Part shown: piece by piece, positions 12,641-24,266 of the stretch
How positions within the stretch are numbered: the first letter of the stretch is position 1
Layout of the letters: each line of letters begins with the position of its first letter
Made by a program: the position numbers and the translations under genes
Notes under the pieces: model-generated
What the model was told of the DNA's origin: nothing
Seen by the model: the letters and a program-made list of their open reading frames with translations, nothing else
The model's database searches: none
DNA from: Scenedesmus sp. ARA3
Taxonomy: Eukaryota > Chlorophyta > Chlorophyceae > Sphaeropleales > Scenedesmaceae
Length of the DNA stretch: 64,000 nucleotides
Assembly (NCBI GenBank): GCA_004335835.1
Contig: RWJK01001155.1
Span: 1-64,000 of the forward strand
Direction of reading: 5' to 3'

Positions 12641-14780
12641 ATGTGGCTCATTCTTCTGCTCCTAGGAGCGCCTCTGGCAGCGTTTGCCCAGGATGTTGTG
12701 CAGCAGGCGGTGCCAGTGACTCAGACTGCTTCTTACAACCCGAGACAGGTGCGTGCAGGGGCCCATTTGCGCCCCTCTTCTCGCGTAGCCTCGCCTTACT
12801 TGGACGTAGAACAGCCGTACGATTGTTTGGGGCGTAGCAAGTCGCCAGATCCAGCCGCGGAGCTGCCCAGCCACCTGCAAGTGCAGCTGAACTTCCCTGT
12901 GCTGCTGCCTTGCTGCTGCACCCGCAGGTGGACTGGCGCTCTGTGATCACCGCCTGCCATGCAGCCACTCGCTACGAGCGGCGCATGGCAAACTTCTGCC
13001 TGCGCAGCGCCTTCCATGATGCCATGTCTATCGACGTAGAGTGCGCCAAAACAAACAAGCCGGATGATGAGGGTTATGACTGTGGAGGTGCAGGTGAGGC
13101 CATCAGGGGGCGCACCACAAACCACCGTATAGGGGGGGGTGACGCGGGTTTGGCAGAACCCCCTCCCCCCCTCGCTGAAAGTGGCTATTCTCGTCNNNNN
13201 NNNNNNNNNNNNNNNNNNNNNNNNNNNNNNNNNNNNNNNNNNNNNNNNNNNNNNNNNNNNNNNNNNNNNNNNNNNNNNNNNNNNNNNNNNNNNNNNNNNN
13301 NNNNNNNNNNNNCCCCCAGCCACTGCTTGTGCTGTACATGCTGCAATATGTGTGCAAGCTTGCATGATGAAAATGGCTGGGCATTCATAGCCGCAGCAGG
13401 CGTTGAGGACGGCAGCCAATCCAACAGCAGCGCACTGTGTACACACTGCTTACGCGCCTGGTGCCTACTCACAAAGCTTGCCTGCACGCATCAGAACGCT
13501 CTGCAATGCTGCAACGTAACCAAGATGTTTGTGCTCGTTGTTGCTGCTGCCTGTGCAGACGCCTCCATGCTGCTGTGTGAAGCTGAGCAGATGCGTGACG
13601 AGAATGGCCTCAAGCAGCACGCCTTCTCCAGGCGTACCGCAGCTCTCATCAAGACCATCTCGCAGCAGTACGGCTGCAGCCTTGCAGGTACGAATATGTT
13701 GCGTTGCGTGTGGGTGTGAGCTGCAGCGCCGCATGTGATGCTCCTCGTACCACGCACTGCTCAACACCGCAGCTGAGTGCGCACTCAAGATACACCAGGC
13801 AATGGTGGCGCTGGTTCACATGCAGCACATGTATATTCCAAGTTTCAACTGCCAACAAGCCTCTGCATATTACAGTTGTTTCCACTTGTTGCCCTTTCCT
13901 GCTGTTCGCTCTGCTCAACACTGCAATTTGGATCACCACCACTGTGACTATGTCACATCTGGCCGCTACTGTCCATGCATGCCTACACAAGACTCCTGCT
14001 GCATACCATTCTTGCAGTATCCTGCAAGCTCAAAACCCAGTGCTCATCAAACAACTGCGTCTGCTGCCGCCTCGCCTGCTGCTGCCCTGCCCTGCCTCGC
14101 TGCAGATGCCCTGGCTGTGTGTGCCATGACCACTGTGCGCGTGCTAGGCGCAGAGGACTTGCTCACCATGGTTCCCCTGCGGGTGGGCCGCATCGACAAC
14201 CCAAAGTGCAACCCCAGCGGCCAGCTGCCACCCGATACTGCCACATCTGTTGAGGCTATGGACTTCTTCACTGCGCGGGGGCTGACCATTGATGATGGCA
14301 CGGCACTGCTGGGGGTGCATGCACTGGTGCCCACCAAGGGCTGCGTGCAGTGAGTGTGTGATTCTGGATGTTGAATAGTTTACTGCAGGCAGTTTGGGGT
14401 TGAAAGTGTGAGCATGCTTAGTGCTGCATGGCACAGCGCTGCATACATCAGCAGTGATGCTGCGCAGCGCATGTCAAGTGCCTCGTCACTGCATCCCAAC
14501 CTATCTGCCGTTTGCTGCGCGCAATCACTGTGTGGCTGGCATCTAATGCGTTACACGCCCACAGCAGACTCTCACCGCGTGCCTAAGGCGCTGTTGTACA
14601 TCTCAATTATCGCCTGCAGGAAGTACAACGGCGAGGTGGCGGTGGAGTGTGACCCCATGGATAGGTCTGCTGCCCCACGCACTGCAGCTGCTGCTGCCGC
14701 TGCAGCACCTCAGGCTGGCCCGGGGCCTGGCGGCCCTGGCGGGCCCGGGGGGCCGGGAGCACCTGGAGGAGGGCCAGGTG

Positions 14781-14817
<37 letters not shown>

Positions 14818-17411
14818 CTGCAGGTGGCGGGGTGCTAGGCCTCAATACATGCCTGCAACATGCAAGGCAGCTATGTTTTCAGACGTGTTTTGCTGCACAT
14901 GAACAGCAGCCAGCTGTGCACGACAGCAAGCTGCTTGCAGCTCTGGCAGCAGCCCATCTGTCGTGCATTGCCCTGCTCTACATTGCTTTTGCTGATACCC
15001 CTGTTTATACCTGCACTGTGCATCAGGCGGCAACAACCCTCCAGGAGGTGGTGGTGTACCCCCTAAGCCCTCACCCAACCCACCCAACGGTGGAGGCCCC
15101 AACCCCTCTCCCCCACCTAACGGCGGCGGCGGCAACAACCCTAAGCCTTCCCCACCTCCCGGCGGTGGTGGCGGTGGTGGTGGTGGCGGCAAGCCACAGC
15201 CTCCTCCTGTGATGCCTAAGAACGGCACCTGCCGCAACATCCAGATGTTCACCTTCGACAATAGGTGCGTGGTAGTGGTGTGGTGCAGCTTCGCTTGGGT
15301 GGCCGCAGCCTGCTGTCCTTGTGGGTGGTGGGCCACCCACCTTGCATTGCCTGTGCAACACGTCAGGCAAGCCTGGCTGTGATTTATACAACAGACTCCT
15401 GCTGGAAGGCTTGCTGGGTCAGCCTGGCAGGCACTGCCACTCTTGCCACTGCACTGCAGGTCAACAGCACATCACCGCCAGCAGCACACATGCATACACC
15501 CTTGCTAACGGCCGTTTTATGCACCTTATCTGTCACTCTGCAGGTGGTACCTGGACCTGTGCAGCCCGGATATTTCCATCATAGACTTCAAGCCGGTGAA
15601 GCCCTACCCCAACTACACTGATGCTGACTGGGATGCGCTGCGCAAGAAGACCGCCTGCCAGTACACCAGCGATGCCTTCAGGCGCGCAGAGCTCACACTG
15701 CTGGAGAAGGGTGAGCAGCTGGCCCCGATGTTCTTTGGCAACCCTAGCAGTGCCACATGTGCTGTAGGTTACCTGGTGCGTGGTTTGAGAAGCGTTCGGC
15801 TTGTGCAGAGCTCACCCCGCTGGCGAAGGGGGTGAGTGGCCGCCTCATTCACAGCACAGGAAACTTGCAGTGCACTACGACACCTGGTCTGAACAGGTGG
15901 GGCGTTCAATTTGCAGCCCTGCATGTTCTGATCCCTGCAAGCAGCCTTGCCAACTGCCCGCCGTGCTGTTGCATGCTGTTGCATGCTGCCGCAGCTCGCA
16001 GCGGCGCGCTGGGCGCCGACTACCCGGATCGCATGGATGCGGGTGCTGCCTGGAGCAACAAGGGCGAGGGTGGCGGCTGCCCCTTCAGCCAGCCCGGCTG
16101 GGCTGATGCCAGCATTGATGCCAAGTGCCCCCACCCCAAGGTCTGGTTCTACCCCAGGAATGACGCCTTCATGGGGCTCACATGCCAGGTGAGCTGTTGC
16201 TGTTGTTCCTGTTGTCATGTTCGCTCTTAAAGCATCAAGTATGACGTTGCACTTTGTGCAAGTCATATGCCGCGTGAGCTGTTGTGACGTTACTAGCACT
16301 TCTGTTATCACTAGCAGTGGTTTTGCAGGTAGCGTGTGTGCTGTGCGAGGGTTTGTTTTGGGTGATGCCGGGCAGACGCCAGGCTGCAGCCCTCGCATAG
16401 CAGGGACAAACCGTCCATTGAGATTGGCACGTCAGCCAGCGGGGCTGCTGGAAGTGTGCGTGACTTCACCTAGAGCTAGGCTTGCTTAACAACGTAGTAT
16501 CAAGCTAGCAGAGTGTGCTGCATTGCTGGCTGCGCTGCGCTGCATGCTGCTGCATGCGACGGCACGCAGCGCGTTGCGCAATGAGTGCTGACAGGGTGGT
16601 TTGCTGCTGCTGCTGCTGCTGCTGCCAGGAGGACCCGCCCAAGGGTGAGAAGGAGGCAGACATCAAGGGTGCCATGCTGGAGTACGCACTAAACAACACA
16701 GGTGTGCGCTAGCCCCGCTAGCTGAAATGCAAAAGGAGAGCGCAGCTATAGCTGCAACACTGCAGAGCCCTGCATCAAATGCTTACTTGTTTTGCTCGAG
16801 CCTCCCGCCGGTTGAGCGTGTTATGCCTGGTCTTTGCGCAGCTGCCGCTGCACTCAACACACCGCTGGCACTGCTGCTGCTGCTGCTGCTGCTGCTCACC
16901 CTCCTGCCCTGCGTGCTGCTGCTGCCGCCGCTGCCTCCTCAGGCTGGCAGCACGACTTTGCCAAGTCCTTCACCAAGATGGTGGGCCTGGGTGTGCGCTG
17001 GTCCAGCCAAGCCTTCTACCCCACCTGGAGGGAGTGCAACAGGGGTTATGTGGCTGGCCCTGATGCGGCACCAGGCACCAACTGCGCACCCTGCAGCCTG
17101 CTGGGGAAGATCAGGGTGGATGAGCCGACTGTGGTGGGGGTGCCACCTGGCTACAGGTGCCCTGCTAGCTGCGTGTGCAGGGGAGAGTACAGCAAGAGAG
17201 CGGTGAGTTGATCACAACAGCATGCACAGCTTTGTACTGCTGGTGTTACTCTGTTGTACGTTCCCCTACTGCTTGAAAACAGGAGCCTAACACCTTAGAG
17301 TGCATCAAATCTCAATGACAACCTCTGCGCACGTTCTACGCCATTACACTAATTCTGTGTTTTGTGTTGTGTCTGCAGACGCTGGTTGTGGATGCAACCA
17401 TGGAGCCTTGA
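12641..17411 (+). CDS. Secreted plant-type heme peroxidase with Gly/Pro-rich insertion (11 exons)
   Basis: Exons: 12641-12748, 12928-13093, 13559-13687, 14106-14349, 14620-14777, 15027-15264, 15544-15710, 15995-16188, 16629-16701, 16943-17202, 17379-17411. They total 1770 bases, giving 589 residues. The start MWLILLLLGAPLAAFAQ is a signal peptide, so an extracellular or vesicular heme enzyme using H2O2 is expected. Distal catalytic residues are Arg62 and His66 in LRSAFHDA. GGADAS follows at ~89-94. The proximal heme ligand is His206 in GVHALV. Class III-like marks FDN.W (345-349) and DFAKSFTKM (497-505) are present. At 589 residues it is much longer than class III enzymes (about 300-350). Residues ~226-340 are a Pro/Gly/Ala-rich insertion, and a Cys-containing region (CPFSQPGWADASIDAKCPHP) is also extra. 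Intron 2 contains an assembly gap. The substrate is unknown. Confidence 0.9.
13196..13312. other. Assembly gap (117 N)
   Basis: The gap lies wholly inside intron 2 of the peroxidase, so the coding sequence is unaffected. The left flank has long G and C runs (about 13132-13172) and a segment resembling the flank of the second gap at 49849. Confidence 0.95.
14782..14817 (+). repeat. (CAG)12 just after a 5-prime splice site
   Basis: The run begins four bases after the exon 5 donor of the peroxidase (CCAG|GTGGG), so it is intronic. Read through, it would encode poly-Gln. Confidence 0.85.
15804..15834 (+). repeat. Duplicated 3-prime edge of peroxidase exon 7
   Basis: The last ~25 bases of exon 7 plus its donor (15686-15712, GCAGAGCTCAC...GAAGG|GTGAG) recur 119 bases downstream as GCAGAGCTCACCCCGCTGG and GAAGGGGGTGAG. 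The copy still encodes AELTPLAKG beside the genuine AELTLLEKG and still has a donor. It sits in intron 7. Confidence 0.75.
16602..16625 (+). repeat. (CTG)n tract at a 3-prime splice site
   Basis: A run of CTG triplets ends at CCAG, the acceptor of peroxidase exon 9. A second CTG-rich stretch (about 16866-16942) precedes exon 10 in the same way. Confidence 0.8.
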
Positions 17412-20400
17412 GAGCAAGGAGAAAGCAGCGCACCTGCGCCGCCACCCGGGACAGCCCCTGGATACGTGATCTCTGCAGCAGCGGCATTATGCCCTACTGT
17501 GCGGCTTTTTTGCCTTGATTCAGATGCAGAAGGATCCTGCAACTGAAACCCTTCTCAGCTGCAGCAGAAACCTGCCCTTGAATGGGCTGCATGCCCTGAT
17601 TGTTATGCAATGTTGCAACTTGAGCTTTGTTACGAGCATCCTTGCTGGCTGCTGAGCAAATGTCTGTTTGTTTGTTTCTGTGCACCGAGGTTTGAATGCA
17701 GTGGACCCTCGGCTGGCCCAGCCTTATGAGATTGTGCACGATCCACTGGCGCATGCAGAGTTAGCTGCCTGGAACCTCGCCGAGCTGTGCATGTGTGCGT
17801 ACTCTGAATACCACGCTGGCTTGAGCCGCTGTGTTGCGCCCACGCCTGGTTGGGCTTGCTGTATGCTTGCGGCGCGTATATTGTGAACACTGCACAGGCT
17901 GAATGCGGGTTCAATCCAGGCACTCTCCTGGCGCTTGTCAGGAGATCGCCCGGCATGGTGTTGAAAGCAGATGTTGTTGTGCATGCCTGGATGTTCAGGC
18001 CTTCATGCCTGCGTCATGCAGGCTCATCACACCACACAACATGCAACATACAAAAAGGAGGAGAATTTGGCACACTACTGTGGCTGCGGTGGTGGTGCTG
18101 CGGAAATGTCAAACAGTGCATTTTAAAGTCAGAGGGCTGCATCAATGCACTTCTCTGGCGTGCAACAGCGTGCAGCCTTTGCGCAAATTTACATCGCACA
18201 TGTGTGCGAATCCATCTTCCCGTGATTGTCTGTGTTGCCATCTTGGCGTCTCTGTGTGCGCTTTCGGGCCCAACTCTAATGATGTGCACAGAACCCTTTT
18301 GGCTCTGCCTGAGCAGCAGCTATGCTGCAGAGAGCTTGTTTCAATACTGAGCCAGGCGTCAATTATTGATGATGACGGTCATTTGTGGCCTTTGAATTGT
18401 GTCACCAGCATGTGTGCGCATGGGCAGCGTTGCTTGCTGCCATTAAAATGGGTGCAATACAGGTGCCAGATAGAATCCTGGATTTGAGCAGAGCAGCAAC
18501 AGTGGCTGCTCTCTCCGCAGTTCCAATGTGTTATGTCATTGACAGACAAGACTGCGGCAATTTGGTGCAGTCATGTGATCAGCTGTTTGCTGCCTTTGCT
18601 GTTTTGTGAGAGGTGCACAGCACAGTAGCCTGCACCAGGCTTGGCTGTTTCTACCAGGCTCAGCAATGGAATCTACGTTAAGCCCGTGAGTAAGGGCCGT
18701 TTATGTGGTTGGCTGCTTTTGTCGCTGCAGCCAGCTGATGTCTTAAACACTGCTCTTCCTGCTGACGTCAATACGTGGTGCTTTTTGTGATGTGATGGCA
18801 CCTCCTTCGAATTTGTGAAAGCATTAGTTGATACGCCTCCGCCGAGATTATGAAAGGTTGGGTACTCTCGTGTCAGTTGCCAGCTGGATCGTCTTGCCAT
18901 ACTTGCCCTATTCGCCAACCCCTGCATGAGCTAGTCAGTCCAGTGCACTGTACAGCACTCAGTGGCAGACTTGGGGCACGGCTGTTTCTTTGCCGACGTC
19001 TCACTCGCGTTTATTTGGCCAGTTCTTTGCAAGGCCAACATGATCAGCTGCATGGCGCTGGCCAGGCATGCACAGAACACACAGCATGTGGAGCATCACC
19101 CCTGCACATCGCAGTTTTCTACTTGTTGGCCTACCTGCTGCACTGGATCCGGCCCTCGATGGCGAGCTGATAATGGTCTAAATTGGCACTGTTTGTTTTG
19201 ACTTTGAGGCATGTTAGATGCATTCTGATGAACCTGAGGCACGTTTTGCGCCCGTTGGCAGTCACTTGCCGGCGACAGCCGGCACACGTGTCTCTTATGT
19301 GGGCTAAAGTGGGGTACTTGATGTGTGTGATATGTAGCACGAGCTCGTGTGGCAGACATATGGCTGCTGATGCAGATGCAGTGCATTGTACATGCACTAC
19401 CATGGTCTGCAATACCAACAGCGACAGGTTGCTGACTGTTTGAGGTTTTGGGACCATGGTACTGTTAGGCCCGTTGTATGATGAGGCGACAACACATTTT
19501 GAGTGGCACGGTGCGATGTAAATTATGCTGCTGCCTTCTTGAATGCTGGCGGTGCCTTTCAAAGGCAACCAAAGTTTGGTTGCATGGCTTGGTTATGTTG
19601 CTGTGTTCGCAGTGCGAGAGCAAACTTCGCACTGCCACAGACAAGCGACCGGCGCGTTGTGTCGGACGCAGCTCTCAGCGTCAACACAGGACAGGACGTG
19701 TAGCTTGTTGAGTTTGTTACAAGGTGGTCGCCAGTTCTTGTCACGTGAACGACTTGCAGAAATGTGTGCGCACCGTACTCTCGGACGTCTGCTTGCGGCT
19801 GGGCGTGGCATGCCTGTTCGCAGCTAGGCCTCCTCGACGACCAACACGTTCAGTGTCTGTGAGGATGACCTTGAACAACGTCTGCACTGCAGGCGTACCA
19901 ACGACGAGTAGGTAGATAGAGGGGTGACATGGTGTGTTCAGGCAGCATACGCCACCACCAACACCTGGTCAAACAGGTAGCTGCAAGCAGCTCAGCTCGG
20001 GCTGTCACGCTGAGGTTCAACCCCGGGAAATCCTCTGTGTGTAAGGTGTGACACTGGTTATGCTAGCATAACCGTCTTCTCCGACAACGAGTTACTCAGC
20101 AACCAGCCACACCTGCGCAGCGTATATATGCTGGTGGTGCGGTCGTAGGGCATCATCCAAGTCAAGACAGCCCACATGAAAGCCATGTGATCCTGCGCAG
20201 CACCTCGACAGCAGGCGCCCCAAGCCAGCATCCAGAAAACCAAACTATGGCAACAGTGCCGCAGCAAGCTCTTGGGTTGCGCAACCAACAGCAGCCTCCA
20301 TGTGTAATGTGCTTGGGGATCCTGGCAGGCTGCAGGTGCAACCCACCGCGGGCCAAGTGACATGGCCAGCATGCAAATGGCAGCAAAAGTGCATCCTCAA

Positions 20401-20763
20401 GCGCTGCTTCAGCGCTGTGTGGGATGCAGCCAGGTGTTCATTCCCTGTTGTTCAAGCCGCTGGCTGGGCCGGACCACCACAAACCAGCAAAACATCCAGG
20501 GATAGAAGAACGGCTGCACACAACTGTACTGTGCTGATGCTCGCTTGCTGAGTGCCTAGTTGAGCACGGCTGTACTGGCAACTGCAATAAGGAGTCAGCA
20601 AGCAGCAAACATCACCACTGGGGCAGCAATAAGCAGCTCACAGGTTGCTGTGCAGTACCGTGCGGCTTTGCAAACGAAACACCAGGTGCAGCACAGCACC
20701 AACTGCTGGGCCCTAGCATTCTTCCTCTCCTGCAGTTCTCTCCCACTGATGCCGGTCAGCTGT
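17412..20763. other. 3.3 kb between convergent genes, nothing recognised
   Basis: The peroxidase ends at 17411 on the plus strand and OLA1 ends at 20764 on the minus strand, so both 3-prime UTRs fall here. Frames of up to 190 codons exist, but none shows splice-linked partners, a domain or biased composition. I found no tRNA, rRNA or snRNA signature by eye. A minus-strand TGTAA lies at about 19717-19721, far from OLA1. Confidence 0.5.
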
Positions 20764-23700
20764 TTACTTCTTCCCTGAAGCTGTGACCTGTGGTATGGTA
20801 AGCGCAAGCAGCAGAGAGACAGCAGCAGGGTCATAAGGAACCCGGCGATGAAGGAAGATGGACATTTGCGTAGGACACAAACCGGCCGACAAGCATGAAG
20901 ACAGGGCTGAACCCAGTAGAAGATTCAATGACTGCCACTTCACATACAGTATAACAAAGGTCAACTCGAGCATGCTGTTTGTGCAAGGCACACCGTACAG
21001 CAGCCGCAGCCTCGCAGTTGAACTCACGTTGAATTTCTGTATGTTGATGCCAGGGACGGGAAAGAGCAGCGGCACACCAGCCGGTGGCAGAAGTTGCAGC
21101 ATCAAAGAAGCAGTGCGAGGACGTGCAGCAGCAGGTGAGCGATGTGACAAGCTGGCCGCCCACATTTGTACAATAGCCGACATGCCAAACAGAGGTTGTG
21201 ACCTTGACACTGCTTCTAACCCAGCGTAACACCCTGGTTGTTTGCGAGATGCCACTGCCACAGATACAGCATCATAAGGTTAGGTCCTGAACCAGCAGCC
21301 CACGTGCAAAGCATGAGATGTACAGCAAGATACCGAGGCATGAAGCTGCGACAAGATGCTGACACATGACTGCCCACTCTCGCAGCATACAATGTACAAC
21401 AGGATACCAAGACGCAATGCTGCAACACGATGCTTGCGCATGACAGCCCACTCACGAAGAAGATGATGTCCCCATCTGCCACTGTGTAGTTCTTGCCCTC
21501 CTGGCGGTACTTGCCCGCGGCCTTGACCGCGTGCTCATTACCAAGCTCGTGCAGCTCCTCGTAGTGCATCACCTCCGCGCAGATGAAGCCGCGCTCAAAG
21601 TCCGTGTGGATGGTGCCCGCGGCCTGCGCAAAGTCAACATGCAATTTGAAACGGCAACAGGCAGGGGACACAGACAGGAGATCAAGAGCGCTCAGACTCG
21701 GTGTGGATGGTGCCCACGGCCTGCAGGCATATGAGCAACTAGGCAATCAGGGGCGCCATGGGCCAAACTGTGCTGCAGCTCAGCCATGTGTACGCGCTGC
21801 AGTGTGCGTACGACATCCATGGCCCGCAGCCAACACTCAGCAGCGCATGCAATGTCATCATATAGACGTGCTGCCCCCGCGCACCTGCGGCGCCTTGCTG
21901 CCCTTGCGTATCTGCCAGCACTTGACCTCGTCTGCGCCTGCTGTGAAGAAGTAGATGAGGTGGATGGCCTTGAAGCCTGTGGTGATGATCTTGGCCAGCG
22001 CTGAGTCAGCGCCCTGCTCCTTGGTCCACGCCTCACGCTCACCCTCCTCCAGCTCAGCATACTGCGGGAGACAGATACACAAAAAGCACACGACACTTCA
22101 TCAGAGGTGCAGAACAACAGGAGGCAGAGGGCTGTGGCGCAAGGGTTTGCAAGAGGCAAGGGTTGGCAGCATGCGGATATGTCTTACATTGTCGCGCATG
22201 GCAAAGTCAAGCACACTTGCACATGTTCAGCGCAGATGGCATGCACAGCTGCCACATGTCCGACCATTTGCCCCTATCATATGGTCCATCAGGCAGCGCC
22301 GCCGCACCTCGTTTTCAAACACGCCGCTGAAGGGGATGATGGGCGCGCCGCCGTTGGCCTGCACCCACTCAAAGATCTTGGGCAGGAACTTGTTCTTCTT
22401 GCGGATGTAGTCCTTCTTGCTGCAGTTGACCAGGTACACCGCGGGCTTGGCGGTCAGCAGCAGCCAGTTGTTCAGGAACTCGATCTCGCGCGCAGTCCAG
22501 TCGCCCAGCCGCACATCCTTGCCCTCCTCGAGCCACGCCAGCACCTGCGTGTGTGCAAGGGTGACCGCGGCAGCGCAATCGCTAAGTGTGCAAAGATGCG
22601 TGTGTGAAGTCTGGAGTCAGACATGAGGGAGGAGAAGCACAGCATAGCAGTGCGAGGCTGCAGCTGGTACTGGTGGCGCTGCAGCAGGCCCTTGAACTGC
22701 TGCTGCTCAAGCAGCAGCCCAGCAGCCCCCTGCCATCCTAATCCTCAACAGCTGCACAACATGCTGCAGCAGTGCGGCTGCTGCCTCACCTTTTCTGCGC
22801 ACTCCATCTCCTCCTTCATCTCCTTTGTGACTTGCCCGCGCTGCCGCTTGATGCCCTCCAAGATAGCTGCGGGGCAGCACCAAGAGAGTCAAGAGCACAA
22901 GCACATGTCAGGAGCAGCGCAGACAGGATCAGGACAACACGCGCAAACGCAAATTGCTACCGGAGTTCAATTGGGAACTTACACCCAGCAGACCACCATC
23001 ATGGAAGTCCTGCACCATGTCACACTGATCTCACTGCTGAGTCGCTCAATGTCCTTGAGCCGCAGCTCGCTGTGGATGAGCCCATCACACCCTAAAACAG
23101 TGACCACCAAAACCCAAACACAGCCCCTAAGGGGATTGCTGCCCAGTTGGCCTCACCGCTGAGTCGCTCAATGTCCTTGAGCCGCAGCTCGCTGCAGACG
23201 CAACCATTGCACCCTCTGACCACCAAAAACACGTCAAACACTGAGCCCTAAGGAGAATGCTGCACCAGCGCTCGCCTCACCGCTGAGCCGCTCGATGTCC
23301 TTGAGCCGCAGCTCGCTGTGGATGATCTCCAGGTCACCCACTGGGTCAATGCGGTCCTCCACGTGCGTCACGTCAGGGTCCTCAAACGCGCGGCACACGT
23401 GGAAGATGCCGTCCACTGCGCTGATGTGTGACAGGAAGGCGTTGCCCAGGCCCTCGCCCTGCGCAGCACCCCTGGCAAGGCAGAAACAGACAGTGCAGTA
23501 GCATGCAAAAGGCACAGGTATGGTGAGGGTGAGCTGTGTGCAGGCAGCATTGTGACAGGAAGGCGTTGCCCGGGCCCTCGTTCTGCGCAGCGCCCCTGGA
23601 AGGAAAAGTGGGAGACACGACAGCACAGACACTTGCTAGTTGTGGGTGAGATGTTTGTGTGCAGGCGCCTGCCGGCAGCACTGTGACAGGAAGGCCTTGC

Positions 23701-24234
23701 CTAGGCCCTCGCCCTGCGCGGCGCCCCTGGTAAGAGAAAAGCGGGAGAGAATGCACAGGAATAAACATGGCATGGTGTGGGTGGGGTGAGCTGCACGTCA
23801 GAGACAGCGCAGCCTGGTACAGTTCAGTGTGCTGGTCACAGTCGCAGTGGCCAGCGGTTGCTGAGTGCTGGCCGCCACAAGGCAGTGACCGGCTGCTGCA
23901 GCTGGTTTACAAACAGCTGCTAGCCAACATGGGTGCCAGAGTAGCTCGAATGTACGCTGAACCTCTCTGTGTGCAAGCATACATGGCGACTGCTGGTGCT
24001 GCTGCTACCGCTGCTGCTGCTGCTGTAATCGTGGCTCCTGCTGCCCCAGCTGCTATTGCTGCTACTGCAGCTGACTGCAGCCGGACACAGCTGCGTTCAG
24101 GGCGCTCACTTTACGAGTCCTGCAATGTCGCAGATGTCTAGGTACGCTGACACAGCGCTCTTGGGCTTGTATGTGTTCACCAGCCAGTTGAAGCGGTCAT
24201 CTGGCACGTTCACGCGCGCCTGTGCAGCAGCAGC

Positions 24235-24266
<32 letters not shown>

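Noticed and set aside
17900..20020. tRNA-like T-arm sequences (GGTTCAATCC at ~17907, GGTTCAACCCC at ~20013)
   Set aside because: The flanking bases do not form an acceptor stem or anticodon arm at the correct spacing.
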